DNA of 5,880 bases from Deltaproteobacteria bacterium (GTDB lineage: Bacteria > Desulfobacterota > Desulfobacteria > Desulfobacterales > JAABPS01). Positions 1-5,880 of this stretch are shown piece by piece (the stretch's first letter is position 1; each line of letters begins with the position of its first letter). The stretch is taken from assembly GCA_019309685.1 (NCBI GenBank), contig JAFDFT010000165.1, forward strand, positions 1-5,880, written 5' to 3'. The notes under the pieces are model-generated. The model made no database searches and had not been told where the DNA came from. It saw only the letters and a list, made by a program, of their open reading frames with translations. The translations under genes and the position numbers were made by a program.

Positions 1-1
1 G

Positions 2-82
2 TACCACTCTTTTTGTAATAGTGCATGGGGCAAACCTTGTAAAATGATATTGGGGAATAGATTGACCATATACGCACCATGA
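2..82 (+). CDS. Possible 3' end of an upstream gene, unidentified
   Basis: An open frame enters from the left edge and runs 26 codons to a TGA at 80-82. The peptide ends in ILGNRLTIYAP and contains WGKPCK, which looks like the compact C-terminal tail of an enzyme, but the family cannot be named. It lies on the same strand as the isomerase-like gene and ends 102 bp before it. A 26-codon open frame is common by chance, and the opposite strand is also open here from a CAT at 78-80 to the window edge, so this is only a weak candidate. The sequence to the left of the window would settle it. Confidence 0.2.
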   Translation, partial: YHSFCNSAWGKPCKMILGNRLTIYAP

Positions 83-91
83 GTTATGTAG

Positions 92-106
92 ATATCGAAA
101 CGATAT
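92..106. promoter_or_regulatory. Small inverted repeat, possible operator
   Basis: A perfect 6-bp inverted repeat, ATATCG-AAA-CGATAT, lies just before a perfect TTGACA hexamer at 111-116. No good -10 hexamer sits 16-18 bp after that TTGACA. AT-rich boxes at 147-152 (TATATA) and 162-167 (TATAAA) are too far away to pair with it, so the promoter of the isomerase-like gene is not resolved. The repeat could be a regulator site or chance in AT-rich DNA. Confidence 0.2.
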
Positions 107-184
107 GACTTTGACAAGTATATTTCAAATTACAAAGCGCCCTTTCTATATATTTTTACTTTATAAATAATTTCGGGAAAATCT

Positions 185-922
185 ATGGCAATTATTGGTG
201 GAAGAGCCCACACAATTGAACATGTTAAAGAGATCGTGGCTCTTGGATATCCATTTGCTGAGATCTGTCTATATGATCCGGATAAAGTGATGGAAGAGAT
301 GAAGGATTTTATTGAGATAAAGCAAAACAATGGCATCTATTATCTTGCGCATTACCCAAATGAGGGTAGCCCTTCAGACCCGGACATTTTAAGAAAAAAA
401 TATCTTCCAAAAATGAAGAAACTCATCGATTTTAGTGCAGAACTTAATATTAAAAAGGGAACGATACATTATTGGATGGATAAGAGATGGGCAAAACCAT
501 CATTGATTAATGATAAACTTGAAATTCTAGAGGAGCTTGTTCAATATGCAACTTCTCAAGATGTAATCATTTGCATTGAAAATCTTTCAGAGCAATACGA
601 CAGTTTTAAAACAGCAATTGATATGATACCGGACTTAAGAATTACATTGGATATTGGACATGGACAACTTTTATCAAACGAAAACACTTCATTTGATTTT
701 ATTAAATACCTTATTAATAAAATTAACCATGTTCATGTTCATGATAATTTTGGAGGTACGAGTGTAAAGGATGATCTTCATTTGCCATTAGGTGAAGGAA
801 AGGTTGACTATCCAAAGATATTTACGATGCTCAAAGACAAGGGGTATGATTCGACTATTACTATGGAAGTAAAACCGAATGACATGCCAAAAACTAAAAA
901 GCGTATTGAACGTTATATATGA
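185..922 (+). CDS. Sugar phosphate isomerase/epimerase-like TIM-barrel protein
   Basis: A 245-residue protein of the xylose isomerase-like TIM-barrel (AP endonuclease family 2) fold. Members isomerise or epimerise sugars and related polyols, or cleave abasic DNA, using a divalent metal in the cytoplasm. The usual ligand series is visible: Glu132 in CIENL, Asp156 and His159 in LDIGHG, His185 and Asp187 in HVHVHD, and Glu228 in TMEVKP. His199 in DLHLPLGEG is the family's conserved loop, and His56 and His95 end earlier beta strands. The barrel looks complete but is slightly short for the family (often 260-290). ATG at 185 is the first methionine after an in-frame stop at 164-166; upstream there is only a weak GGGA, so a start at a nearby ATT or ATA cannot be excluded. 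The substrate is unknown. The gene is roughly one-third G+C by sampling and uses AGA for most arginines, unlike its neighbours, which suggests a different origin. The fold assignment is secure; the reaction is not. Confidence 0.8.
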   Translation: MAIIGGRAHTIEHVKEIVALGYPFAEICLYDPDKVMEEMKDFIEIKQNNGIYYLAHYPNEGSPSDPDILRKKYLPKMKKLIDFSAELNIKKGTIHYWMDKRWAKPSLINDKLEILEELVQYATSQDVIICIENLSEQYDSFKTAIDMIPDLRITLDIGHGQLLSNENTSFDFIKYLINKINHVHVHDNFGGTSVKDDLHLPLGEGKVDYPKIFTMLKDKGYDSTITMEVKPNDMPKTKKRIERYI

Positions 923-941
923 TTTTTATTAGCTTTTGTTT

Positions 942-971
942 TTGTCACATTAATCTTCCAATTGCTATAAA
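942..971 (+). promoter_or_regulatory. Candidate sigma-70-type promoter for the reductase operon
   Basis: TTGTCA (942-947) and TATAAA (966-971) are separated by 18 bp, and each matches the consensus at five of six positions. They lie in the 150-bp gap after the isomerase-like gene, about 100 bp before the reductase start, and would give a 5' leader of roughly 95 nt. The region is AT-rich, so a chance match is possible. Confidence 0.35.
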
Positions 972-990
972 TAAAGAATAGAAACAGGGG

Positions 991-1004
991 CAAGACAGCT
1001 CTTG
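991..1004. repeat. Short inverted repeat in the reductase leader
   Basis: CAAGA and TCTTG flank a 4-nt centre, just downstream of the candidate promoter. It could be a regulator site or a weak leader hairpin. A second pair, CTTTAT (1036-1041) and ATAAAG (1057-1062), abuts the ribosome binding site. Both are short enough to be chance. Confidence 0.2.
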
Positions 1005-1062
1005 ACTCACCTTTAGAAAACAACTGGAACCTGAGCTTTATTTTTCATTTATCCATATAAAG

Positions 1063-1067
1063 AGGAG
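1063..1067 (+). promoter_or_regulatory. Ribosome binding site of the reductase gene
   Basis: AGGAG sits 5 nt before the ATG at 1073. It supports this start, which also places the Rossmann glycine motif at residues 7-14, as expected near the N-terminus. Confidence 0.8.
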
Positions 1068-1072
1068 TAAAA

Positions 1073-3097
1073 ATGAGTCGATGTATGGTAACTGGAGCCA
1101 CCGGCTTTTTGGGGAAATACTTAATTGAAAGACTGATACAAAATGGTCATGACATTACCTTGCTGGTTCGAAACCCCGAGCAACCCGCCAAAAAACAGAT
1201 AATTGGCCGCTTTCGAGAACAAGCGGATATGATTCAGCGGCATGGGCACGACGCAACCATCACTGTCTGGAATGGAGATGTGGGGCAGATCAATTTTGGG
1301 TTAAATGCTGAATGCTCATTTTCAGAATTTAACCATATTTATCATCTGGCAGCAATTTATGACCTCAGAGCCGATGAATCTCTTGTTTTGAATACCAATG
1401 TAACGGGTACCGAATATCTTCTGAAAAAACTAGATGAGGATCAATTCTCCGGGTTTCTGCATTTTGTCAGCTCCATCGCAATGGCAGGAAATTTTCAGGG
1501 CGAGTTCAGCGAGCGCATGTTTGCCGAAGGCCAGAAGCACAATCATGTTTACAATCGCAGCAAGTATGAATCTGAAAAACTCGTAAGGGAAAAACGATCG
1601 GCTCAGGTCGATTATGAAATTCGAATTTACCGTCCTTCCGCCATTGTCGGCCATTCAAAGACCGGTGAGATGGAGCGCATTGACGGACCTTATTATGGTT
1701 TTCTGGCCATTTCCGCCTTGAAAAAGATACTGCCGCCGTGGATACCGCTTGTCGCGCCGAAAATCAATATTCTGATGGATATGGTCCCGGTGGATTATGT
1801 GGCGGAGGCGATTTACTCCTTGAGCATGATGGAACAAACTGAATTCACCGACGACATATTCTGCTTCCACCTAACAGATCCGAACGCCCTCACCCTTACG
1901 GAAGCCGCGGGACTTATCCTGAAAGCTTCTGGCGGACCCCAAATGCAGATTACGTTTTCAACAGACTGGGCAAAATCTTATCTGAACATGGTGAGCAAGG
2001 CATCTGATATGAAAAGCATTGAGCTGTTGAAGAATGGACTGCTGAACAGCCTGGAGATCCCGGCACAGACCTTTGACGCGATGCTGACCGGCGTACGGTT
2101 TAGTTCCGGAGAAACCAACCGGCTTTTGAAAAACAAGGGTGTTGTTCTGCCGACATTCGACACCTATGTTGCCGTGCTCTGGGATTACTACAACCGGCAT
2201 CTTGATCCTGATCGGAACAAGGAGCAAAGATGCGAGCAGTCGTTTCGAGGAAAGGTAGTATTGATCACCGGAGGCTCAGTAGGTATTGGTTTTGCCAGCG
2301 CAAAACGATGCGCGGAATATGGCGCGAAGTTGATTCTGGCTGCCCGCAATCAGGAGAAGCTGGACACTGCCTTTTCCGAGCTTTTACCGATTGCCAAGAA
2401 AAACGGCGGCAGTATTGAAGTGTGTGCCTGTGACATATCCGACCTTAATGAATGCGATGCTCTGGTTGAACACGTGTTGAAAAAATATGGGCATGTGGAC
2501 ATTCTATTTAACAATGCCGGACTTTCTATCAGAAGATCCATCAGCAAATCCCTGGACCGGTTTCATGACTTTCAACGCTCTATGCAGACCAATTACTTTG
2601 GCGCACTTCGGATTCTTATGGGTTTTCTCCCATCTATGATTGAGAGAAAGCACGGACATATCCTGTATTCGTCCACCATGGGAACCTTTTCACCCACTCC
2701 CAGGTTTGGCGCTTATAACGCAAGCAAGAGCGCCATGGACGCGATGTTCGACGCCATGGCAGCAGAGTTTACGGATCGAAATATCTATTTTACATCCATC
2801 AAATTTCCCCTGGTAAAAACCGAAATGCTCGCGCCCACCAAAGACTATGACGACATGCCCGCTACAACGCCGAAAGAAGCCGCCCAGATGTTCGTGGACG
2901 CAGTCCTGAACAAACCCCGCAAGCAGGTAACCGGCATGGGCATGATTATGGGAATAACCGACCTATTTGCTCCAAATATCATGACCCAGCTCTTTAACTA
3001 TGCCTATAAAATCTGGCCGGATGAAAATGAGGACTACCCGGAAATGGAACAGGACCGAAAGGTTGTCAAAAAGGTGATTCCCGTTACGCCTATTTAA
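1073..3097 (+). CDS. Two-domain fatty acyl-CoA reductase (tandem short-chain dehydrogenase)
   Basis: A 674-residue protein of two fused NAD(P)H-dependent Rossmann domains. Residues about 1-370 form an extended short-chain dehydrogenase of the acyl reductase/male-sterility type: TGATGFLG at 7-14, Ser133-Ser134, and the catalytic Y160-x3-K164. Residues about 391-650 form a classical one: TGGSVGIG at 399-406, Asp454, NNAG at 480-483, Ser533-Ser534, and Y548-x3-K552. The stretch at 480-510 (NNAG, SIRR, DRFHDF, NYFGA) and the PLVKTEMLAPTK segment at 579-590 closely match, from memory, the 661-residue fatty acyl-CoA reductase of Marinobacter and related ~650-residue mycobacterial proteins. In those enzymes the C-terminal domain resembles Acr1, which reduces acyl-CoA to aldehyde, and the N-terminal domain is thought to take the aldehyde on to alcohol. 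Both active sites look intact, so acyl-CoA to fatty alcohol is the likely reaction, at the inner face of the membrane. Chain length and physiological use (wax esters, ether lipids or other) are not shown. It is followed 68 bp later by the alkylsulfatase-like gene, probably in one operon. Confidence 0.85.
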   Translation: MSRCMVTGATGFLGKYLIERLIQNGHDITLLVRNPEQPAKKQIIGRFREQADMIQRHGHDATITVWNGDVGQINFGLNAECSFSEFNHIYHLAAIYDLRADESLVLNTNVTGTEYLLKKLDEDQFSGFLHFVSSIAMAGNFQGEFSERMFAEGQKHNHVYNRSKYESEKLVREKRSAQVDYEIRIYRPSAIVGHSKTGEMERIDGPYYGFLAISALKKILPPWIPLVAPKINILMDMVPVDYVAEAIYSLSMMEQTEFTDDIFCFHLTDPNALTLTEAAGLILKASGGPQMQITFSTDWAKSYLNMVSKASDMKSIELLKNGLLNSLEIPAQTFDAMLTGVRFSSGETNRLLKNKGVVLPTFDTYVAVLWDYYNRHLDPDRNKEQRCEQSFRGKVVLITGGSVGIGFASAKRCAEYGAKLILAARNQEKLDTAFSELLPIAKKNGGSIEVCACDISDLNECDALVEHVLKKYGHVDILFNNAGLSIRRSISKSLDRFHDFQRSMQTNYFGALRILMGFLPSMIERKHGHILYSSTMGTFSPTPRFGAYNASKSAMDAMFDAMAAEFTDRNIYFTSIKFPLVKTEMLAPTKDYDDMPATTPKEAAQMFVDAVLNKPRKQVTGMGMIMGITDLFAPNIMTQLFNYAYKIWPDENEDYPEMEQDRKVVKKVIPVTPI

Positions 3098-3153
3098 TTC
3101 AAGGAGATTGGTTTAATCTTTGTGGATGAGAAGGCATTTAACAAAACCAAAAA

Positions 3154-3159
3154 AAGGAA
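3154..3159 (+). promoter_or_regulatory. Ribosome binding site of the alkylsulfatase-like gene
   Basis: AAGGAA lies 6 nt before the ATG at 3166 and supports that start. A second SD-like AAGGAG at 3101-3106, just after the reductase stop, has no convincing gene behind it. Confidence 0.65.
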
Positions 3160-3165
3160 GACGAT

Positions 3166-4428
3166 ATGGCTGAAAAATCTGATAGTTCAATAAATAAAGA
3201 ACGCAAGGGAGTTGCTGCTGTCCTGCACAGCGAAGTGAAAGCCAGAACATTTCACCCGGGTGTTCATATCCTGGGAGGGATGGGAAACACCACTGCCATT
3301 GAAACGGACCATGGCTATGTCCTGATTGATGCCGGTGCCAGCAAGGCTATGGCTGCCAGCTTTATGCAGGCCATGCAGGAGATCAAGGAAGCGCCGGTTC
3401 ATACCATTGTTTACAGCCACGGACACGGCGGCTATAACAATGCCGCCTGGTATTTCCTGGAAATGGCCAAGGAAAAGGGAGAACCGCCGCCTCAAATTGT
3501 AGCGCATGAAAACCTGCCCATTCGATACCGGCGATATGATGATACCTGGCAGCTGCAGTGGTATTTAGCCGCAATGCAGTTTAGATTGCCCCCGGACGAT
3601 CAAAGAAAACCCATTCTCACCTATCCCACAATAACCTTCCAGGACAAGCTGCGTTTAAATCTCGGAAACCGCATTGTAGAAGTGATCTGGGCTCCTTCAG
3701 AAACGGATGATTCCATTGCCGTCTGGCTGCCTGAAGAGAAAGTTCTTTATGGTGGACCTGCAGTGATCAGCTCCTGCATTAATATCGGGACCCCTTTACG
3801 TACCCAAAGAGATGATAAACGGTGGGTGAACACCCTGGAAAAATATGCCGCCCTGCAGCCGGAAGTGCTCATTCCTGGATTCGGAAAAGTCGTAAAAGGC
3901 AAAGACGAAATCCAGATCATGCTCAACAATATGGCCGAGGGATTGCGCTACCTGCGCCGGGAAGTCACCAAGAGAATGAACCAACATATGACGGATGTTG
4001 AGATCCTTCACGATATCGAGTACCCCGCTGAATATTTTGATCAACCCTGGTCAGCGCCCCTTTACGGCTGTCCGGACATGATCGTTCGTGATATCTATCG
4101 TTCAGAAAACGGCTGGTGGGACAGAAACCCCACCAATCTTCATCCGGCCCATCCTAAGGAAGCCGCCAGCGCGGTGCTTGCGACCATCAGTGATCGAAAA
4201 TCCATCCTGGATAAGGCAAAGGGTTTAATGGAAGCGGGAGACGTTCAACTGGCATTGCACGTCATCGATATTCTGGCACTGGCTCCGGATGACGATGACG
4301 ATGTCAAGGAAGCCAAAAAGCTGAAATCAGAATTGCTGCATCTGAGATCGAAAGATGTGCCTTCCATAGTATCCACCAATTTGTATCTGAGCCACGCGGA
4401 TGCATTGGACAAAGAACTGGAGGAATAA
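3166..4428 (+). CDS. Alkylsulfatase-like metallo-beta-lactamase-fold protein with degenerate metal site
   Basis: A 420-residue protein with a metallo-beta-lactamase fold (about 30-245) followed by an alkylsulfatase dimerisation-type helical domain (about 250-415). Fold landmarks are the GNTTAIETDHGYVLIDAG strand pair (40-57), TIVYSHGH (80-87), GGP (196-198) and PGFG (237-240). The dimerisation domain shows RDIYRSENGWWDRNP at 308-322, the counterpart of the GW-x-DGNP signature of SdsA1/BDS1-type alkylsulfatases. Those enzymes hydrolyse alkyl sulfates to alcohol and sulfate with two zinc ions. Here only His85 and His87 of the H-x-H-x-D-H motif remain: the Asp is Gly89 and the next His is Tyr90. 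The aligned acidic ligands are missing around 180-183 and 196-198, and the usual His of PGHG is Phe239. The protein also lacks a signal peptide and the C-terminal SCP2-like domain of long alkylsulfatases. It may be inactive as a zinc hydrolase, bind ligand without hydrolysis, or use an altered site. An Asp run (375-379) lies in a helical hairpin. Confidence 0.8.
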   Translation: MAEKSDSSINKERKGVAAVLHSEVKARTFHPGVHILGGMGNTTAIETDHGYVLIDAGASKAMAASFMQAMQEIKEAPVHTIVYSHGHGGYNNAAWYFLEMAKEKGEPPPQIVAHENLPIRYRRYDDTWQLQWYLAAMQFRLPPDDQRKPILTYPTITFQDKLRLNLGNRIVEVIWAPSETDDSIAVWLPEEKVLYGGPAVISSCINIGTPLRTQRDDKRWVNTLEKYAALQPEVLIPGFGKVVKGKDEIQIMLNNMAEGLRYLRREVTKRMNQHMTDVEILHDIEYPAEYFDQPWSAPLYGCPDMIVRDIYRSENGWWDRNPTNLHPAHPKEAASAVLATISDRKSILDKAKGLMEAGDVQLALHVIDILALAPDDDDDVKEAKKLKSELLHLRSKDVPSIVSTNLYLSHADALDKELEE

Positions 4429-4436
4429 CTAGTTGG

Positions 4437-4471
4437 GGTCACCCATTTTCACAAAGATAAAAATTTTGACC
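4437..4471. terminator. Weak imperfect hairpin in the convergent gap, possible two-way terminator
   Basis: In the 78-bp gap between converging genes, GGTCA (4437-4441) can pair with TGACC (4467-4471), and ATTTT (4445-4449) with AAAAT (4460-4464), leaving a 10-nt loop and a small internal loop. The stem is AT-rich and no clear T-run follows, so intrinsic termination would be weak. An alternative is the 4-bp stem TGGG/CCCA (4434-4445) followed by TTTT. Location is the main argument. Confidence 0.25.
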
Positions 4472-4506
4472 ATTTAAGAATACTGCAAAATGAATTGGAG
4501 CGGCCA

Positions 4507-5073
4507 TCAGGCTACTGTTTCAATGAAGGCTTTTTTCTGAATCTCTCTGACCTGATTGATATTATCCGGATTGGACGGATCCATCACAATAGTTCGGATA
4601 AGGATTAAGCCGATACGGCTCAACCGAGGTGCTGCCACGACAATTTCGTTGCCGACCGCCTGATAGAACTTTTTGGATTTGGTCAAAACGACTTCAACTT
4701 CCTGCCCATACTGGTTCCGGGCTTCGATATCGTTCAGGGTGAAGTAACAGGCCTGATTTCGGCCATGAAAGGCAATTGACCAGTAAACACCGTCAGGCAC
4801 AATGGCCTTTAAAAAAATCGGGGTTTTATTTACGTTATAAATGCATGAAGAAACCATGGCATGGGGAGTGGGTGCGGGGACAAGCCTTGCTTTGTCTGTC
4901 GTGATTTTGCCGTGAAACAGCTGGTTTTGCCATTTACGTTTATAGTTGGGAAATCCTTTCAATCTCCGATCGGTCAAATAATAGGTGTAAGCGGTGATTC
5001 CCGAAATGTACAATACCCGTTCCAGCACCAGGGTCAGCACCAATCCGGCAGCTATCAAAAAGACCATATTCAT
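4507..5073 (-). CDS. Membrane-anchored DUF1254-type protein
   Basis: A 188-residue protein with one N-terminal hydrophobic segment (about 3-24), followed by a domain resembling DUF1254 (PF06863). Supporting features are the P-x-P-H-x-M-V-S-S-C-I-Y segment (67-79), followed by KTPIFLKAIVPDGVYWSIAF (83-102), the family's pattern of a strand, a PxG-type turn and an aromatic strand; and the GLILIRTIVM strand (155-164). The bulk probably lies in the periplasm, anchored by the N-terminal helix. Biochemical function of the family is unknown. In many bacteria DUF1254 is the N-terminal half of one protein with DUF1214; here it is a separate gene. It starts inside the stop of the DUF1214 gene (TCAT on the plus strand at 5070-5073, a 4-nt ATGA overlap), with a strong SD, so the two are very likely translationally coupled and act together. 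No signal-peptidase site is obvious. Family assignment is from pattern recognition. Confidence 0.65.
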   Translation of the reverse strand: MNMVFLIAAGLVLTLVLERVLYISGITAYTYYLTDRRLKGFPNYKRKWQNQLFHGKITTDKARLVPAPTPHAMVSSCIYNVNKTPIFLKAIVPDGVYWSIAFHGRNQACYFTLNDIEARNQYGQEVEVVLTKSKKFYQAVGNEIVVAAPRLSRIGLILIRTIVMDPSNPDNINQVREIQKKAFIETVA

Positions 5074-5654
5074 GGCGTTTCCTCCTTGATAATCGCCGGA
5101 AGCTGCGCTGCCTCCGATTGTTCAATCATTGAATCTCCAGGGTTATAGCATCGAAATGTCAAATGAAATGGCCCCGTGGCATTTCCGAGCGGGATCCAGG
5201 AGCCGGACTGTTTTTTGGCAGAGATTCTGATGGTCCAGGAATCGTCTGAATTTCGCTGGACATCGGTCTTTGAGTAGGAGTATCGATCGAACCGATTTGG
5301 AATGAAAAACTGGTCCTGATAAACCGTCATACACCACCAGCGTGTATCCGGATCGACCCCGTCGATGCGATAGATGTTGCTGCAGTCCAATTGCTCGCCA
5401 CTGCTGTCGACACTTGTTCCCCAGTAAATCGCTTCAGTACGGTTCATACCAAACCCGGTATAGCGGGCGATTCTGGCTCGGTGAATTCTCAAAGCCTCCG
5501 CACTTCCCTCACCTCTTCGGTTTGTGGTCCAAATACCATTACTGATGATATCGTAGTTAGCTAATCGAGCCGGCCGCATCTTGTATCGGAATTCCAGATA
5601 GGCAATTCCGGTGGCAGCTAATAAACTATATACAATGGTTAGAAATATGGTCAT
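5070..5654 (-). CDS. Membrane-anchored DUF1214 protein
   Basis: A 194-residue protein with an N-terminal hydrophobic segment (about 2-20) and a DUF1214 domain (PF06742). The domain's landmarks appear in order: AIYWGTSVDSSGEQLD (75-90), WWCMTVYQDQFFIPNRFDRY (106-125), the strand DSWTIRISA (138-146), and SWIPLGNATGPFHLTFRCYNP (152-172). These correspond to the family's YWGT-x-D-x-G-x-L, W-x-x-T-V-Y, N-R-x-x-x, N-W-x-P and F-x-L-x-R-x-Y-x-P motifs. The protein most likely faces the periplasm. The reaction is unknown; DUF1214 is a beta-rich domain usually fused behind DUF1254. The start ATG is 22 nt after the stop of the gene upstream, with AGGA about 10 nt before it, a weak or long spacing. No other good start lies nearby. 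It is cotranscribed with its neighbours, and its last codon overlaps the DUF1254 start. Confidence 0.75.
   Translation of the reverse strand: MTIFLTIVYSLLAATGIAYLEFRYKMRPARLANYDIISNGIWTTNRRGEGSAEALRIHRARIARYTGFGMNRTEAIYWGTSVDSSGEQLDCSNIYRIDGVDPDTRWWCMTVYQDQFFIPNRFDRYSYSKTDVQRNSDDSWTIRISAKKQSGSWIPLGNATGPFHLTFRCYNPGDSMIEQSEAAQLPAIIKEETP
5081..5087 (-). promoter_or_regulatory. Strong ribosome binding site of the DUF1254 gene
   Basis: On the minus strand AAGGAGG lies 7 nt before the ATG at 5073, inside the 3' end of the DUF1214 gene. Together with the ATGA overlap it fixes the start and indicates coupled translation. Confidence 0.8.
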
Positions 5655-5676
5655 GACGAGTGGTTCCTGTCTCCCG

Positions 5677-5880
5677 CTAGCTTTGATCGGAAGCCAGGAA
5701 GGCCTTATCCTGGTCGATAAAATAGACCCAGGTATTCTTTGACATCAGGCAATGATCCTCCTGGCCTAAAATCTCCAGGATTTGGATACGCATCTGGCGA
5801 GCCTCCATATTATTGGGTTCAGCACTGATCAGCACATCCAGCATCTGCAGCGCCAGTTGGGCTTTATTCTGCCCTAACAG
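5677..5880 (-). CDS. 3' end of a second alkylsulfatase-like gene (partial)
   Basis: An open frame enters from the right edge on the minus strand and runs 67 codons to a TAG at 5677-5679. The peptide resembles the C-terminus of the plus-strand alkylsulfatase-like protein: QLAL-x-M-LDVL here against QLAL-x-V-IDIL there (residues 361-370), then a Pro-containing turn, a conserved EA, and finally S-x-N (SKN here, STN there) before the last helix. This fits the end of an alkylsulfatase-type dimerisation domain, whose helical hairpins look like tetratricopeptide repeats. A TPR protein is therefore the main alternative. As in its plus-strand relative, the gene ends without an SCP2-like C-terminal domain. 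The catalytic half lies beyond the window. It is 22 nt upstream of the DUF1214 gene and probably the preceding cistron of the same operon. Confidence 0.6.
   Translation of the reverse strand: MLGQNKAQLALQMLDVLISAEPNNMEARQMRIQILEILGQEDHCLMSKNTWVYFIDQDKAFLASDQS

Noticed and set aside
1..80. Minus-strand open frame from CAT at 78-80 to the left edge
   Set aside because: Only 26 codons in AT-rich DNA, no ribosome site, and no recognisable motif.
130..336. 68-codon minus-strand frame over the start of the isomerase-like gene
   Set aside because: It overlaps conserved residues of the TIM-barrel gene on the other strand and has a low-complexity Ser/Ile-rich product.
2213..2245. Possibility that the two reductase domains are two genes joined by a sequencing error
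   Set aside because: The linker is continuous and in frame, there is no internal ribosome site with a good start, and the fused length matches known two-domain reductases.
3122..3193. Lysine-rich 23-residue peptide from a GTG after the reductase
   Set aside because: The spacing from AAGGAG is about 15 nt, too long, and the frame runs into the next gene; probably chance.
3187..3507. 106-codon open frame on the minus strand inside the alkylsulfatase-like gene
   Set aside because: It lies opposite a gene with clear domain motifs, has no recognisable protein features, and has no supporting ribosome site that I can see.
4861..5148. 95-codon open frame on the plus strand across the DUF1214/DUF1254 junction
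   Set aside because: It lies opposite two genes with family motifs and a strong coupled start; its peptide has no recognisable fold.
1..5880. CRISPR arrays, tRNA or rRNA genes, transposase genes
   Set aside because: No regularly spaced repeats, RNA gene signatures or transposase motifs were seen in either strand.

Overview
This 5.9 kb window looks bacterial: compact genes, good Shine-Dalgarno sites before most of them, and short gaps. The families present (two-domain fatty acyl-CoA reductase, alkylsulfatase-like metallo-beta-lactamase-fold proteins, DUF1214/DUF1254 proteins) suggest a Gram-negative, Proteobacteria- or Desulfobacterota-like genome of medium G+C. That placement is an inference; nothing in the window fixes the taxon.

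Layout. Positions 1-184 are AT-rich and mostly non-coding, with a possible 3' end of an upstream gene (to 82) and a small inverted repeat. A TIM-barrel sugar phosphate isomerase/epimerase-like gene follows (185-922, +); it is much more AT-rich than the rest and may have a separate origin. A 150-bp gap with a plausible promoter leads to a plus-strand pair. The first gene (1073-3097) is a two-domain short-chain dehydrogenase closely resembling the bifunctional fatty acyl-CoA reductases of Marinobacter and mycobacteria. The second (3166-4428) is an alkylsulfatase-like metallo-beta-lactamase-fold protein whose metal-binding motif has largely decayed. A convergent gap (4429-4506) separates these from a minus-strand operon, read from the right edge: the last 67 codons of what looks like a second alkylsulfatase-like gene (5880-5677), a membrane-anchored DUF1214 protein (5654-5070), and a membrane-anchored DUF1254 protein (5073-4507) that overlaps it by 4 nt.

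How they may work together. The acyl-CoA reductase would make long-chain alcohols or aldehydes at the membrane surface. Alkylsulfatase-like proteins belong to a family acting on alkyl sulfate esters, which release such alcohols. The DUF1214/DUF1254 pair is of unknown function and probably faces outward from the inner membrane. Two alkylsulfatase-like genes on opposite strands beside the reductase make a shared role in long-chain alcohol or lipid metabolism a reasonable hypothesis, but the sequence does not prove it. The most distinctive features are the degenerate metal site and the split, order-swapped DUF1254/DUF1214 pair.
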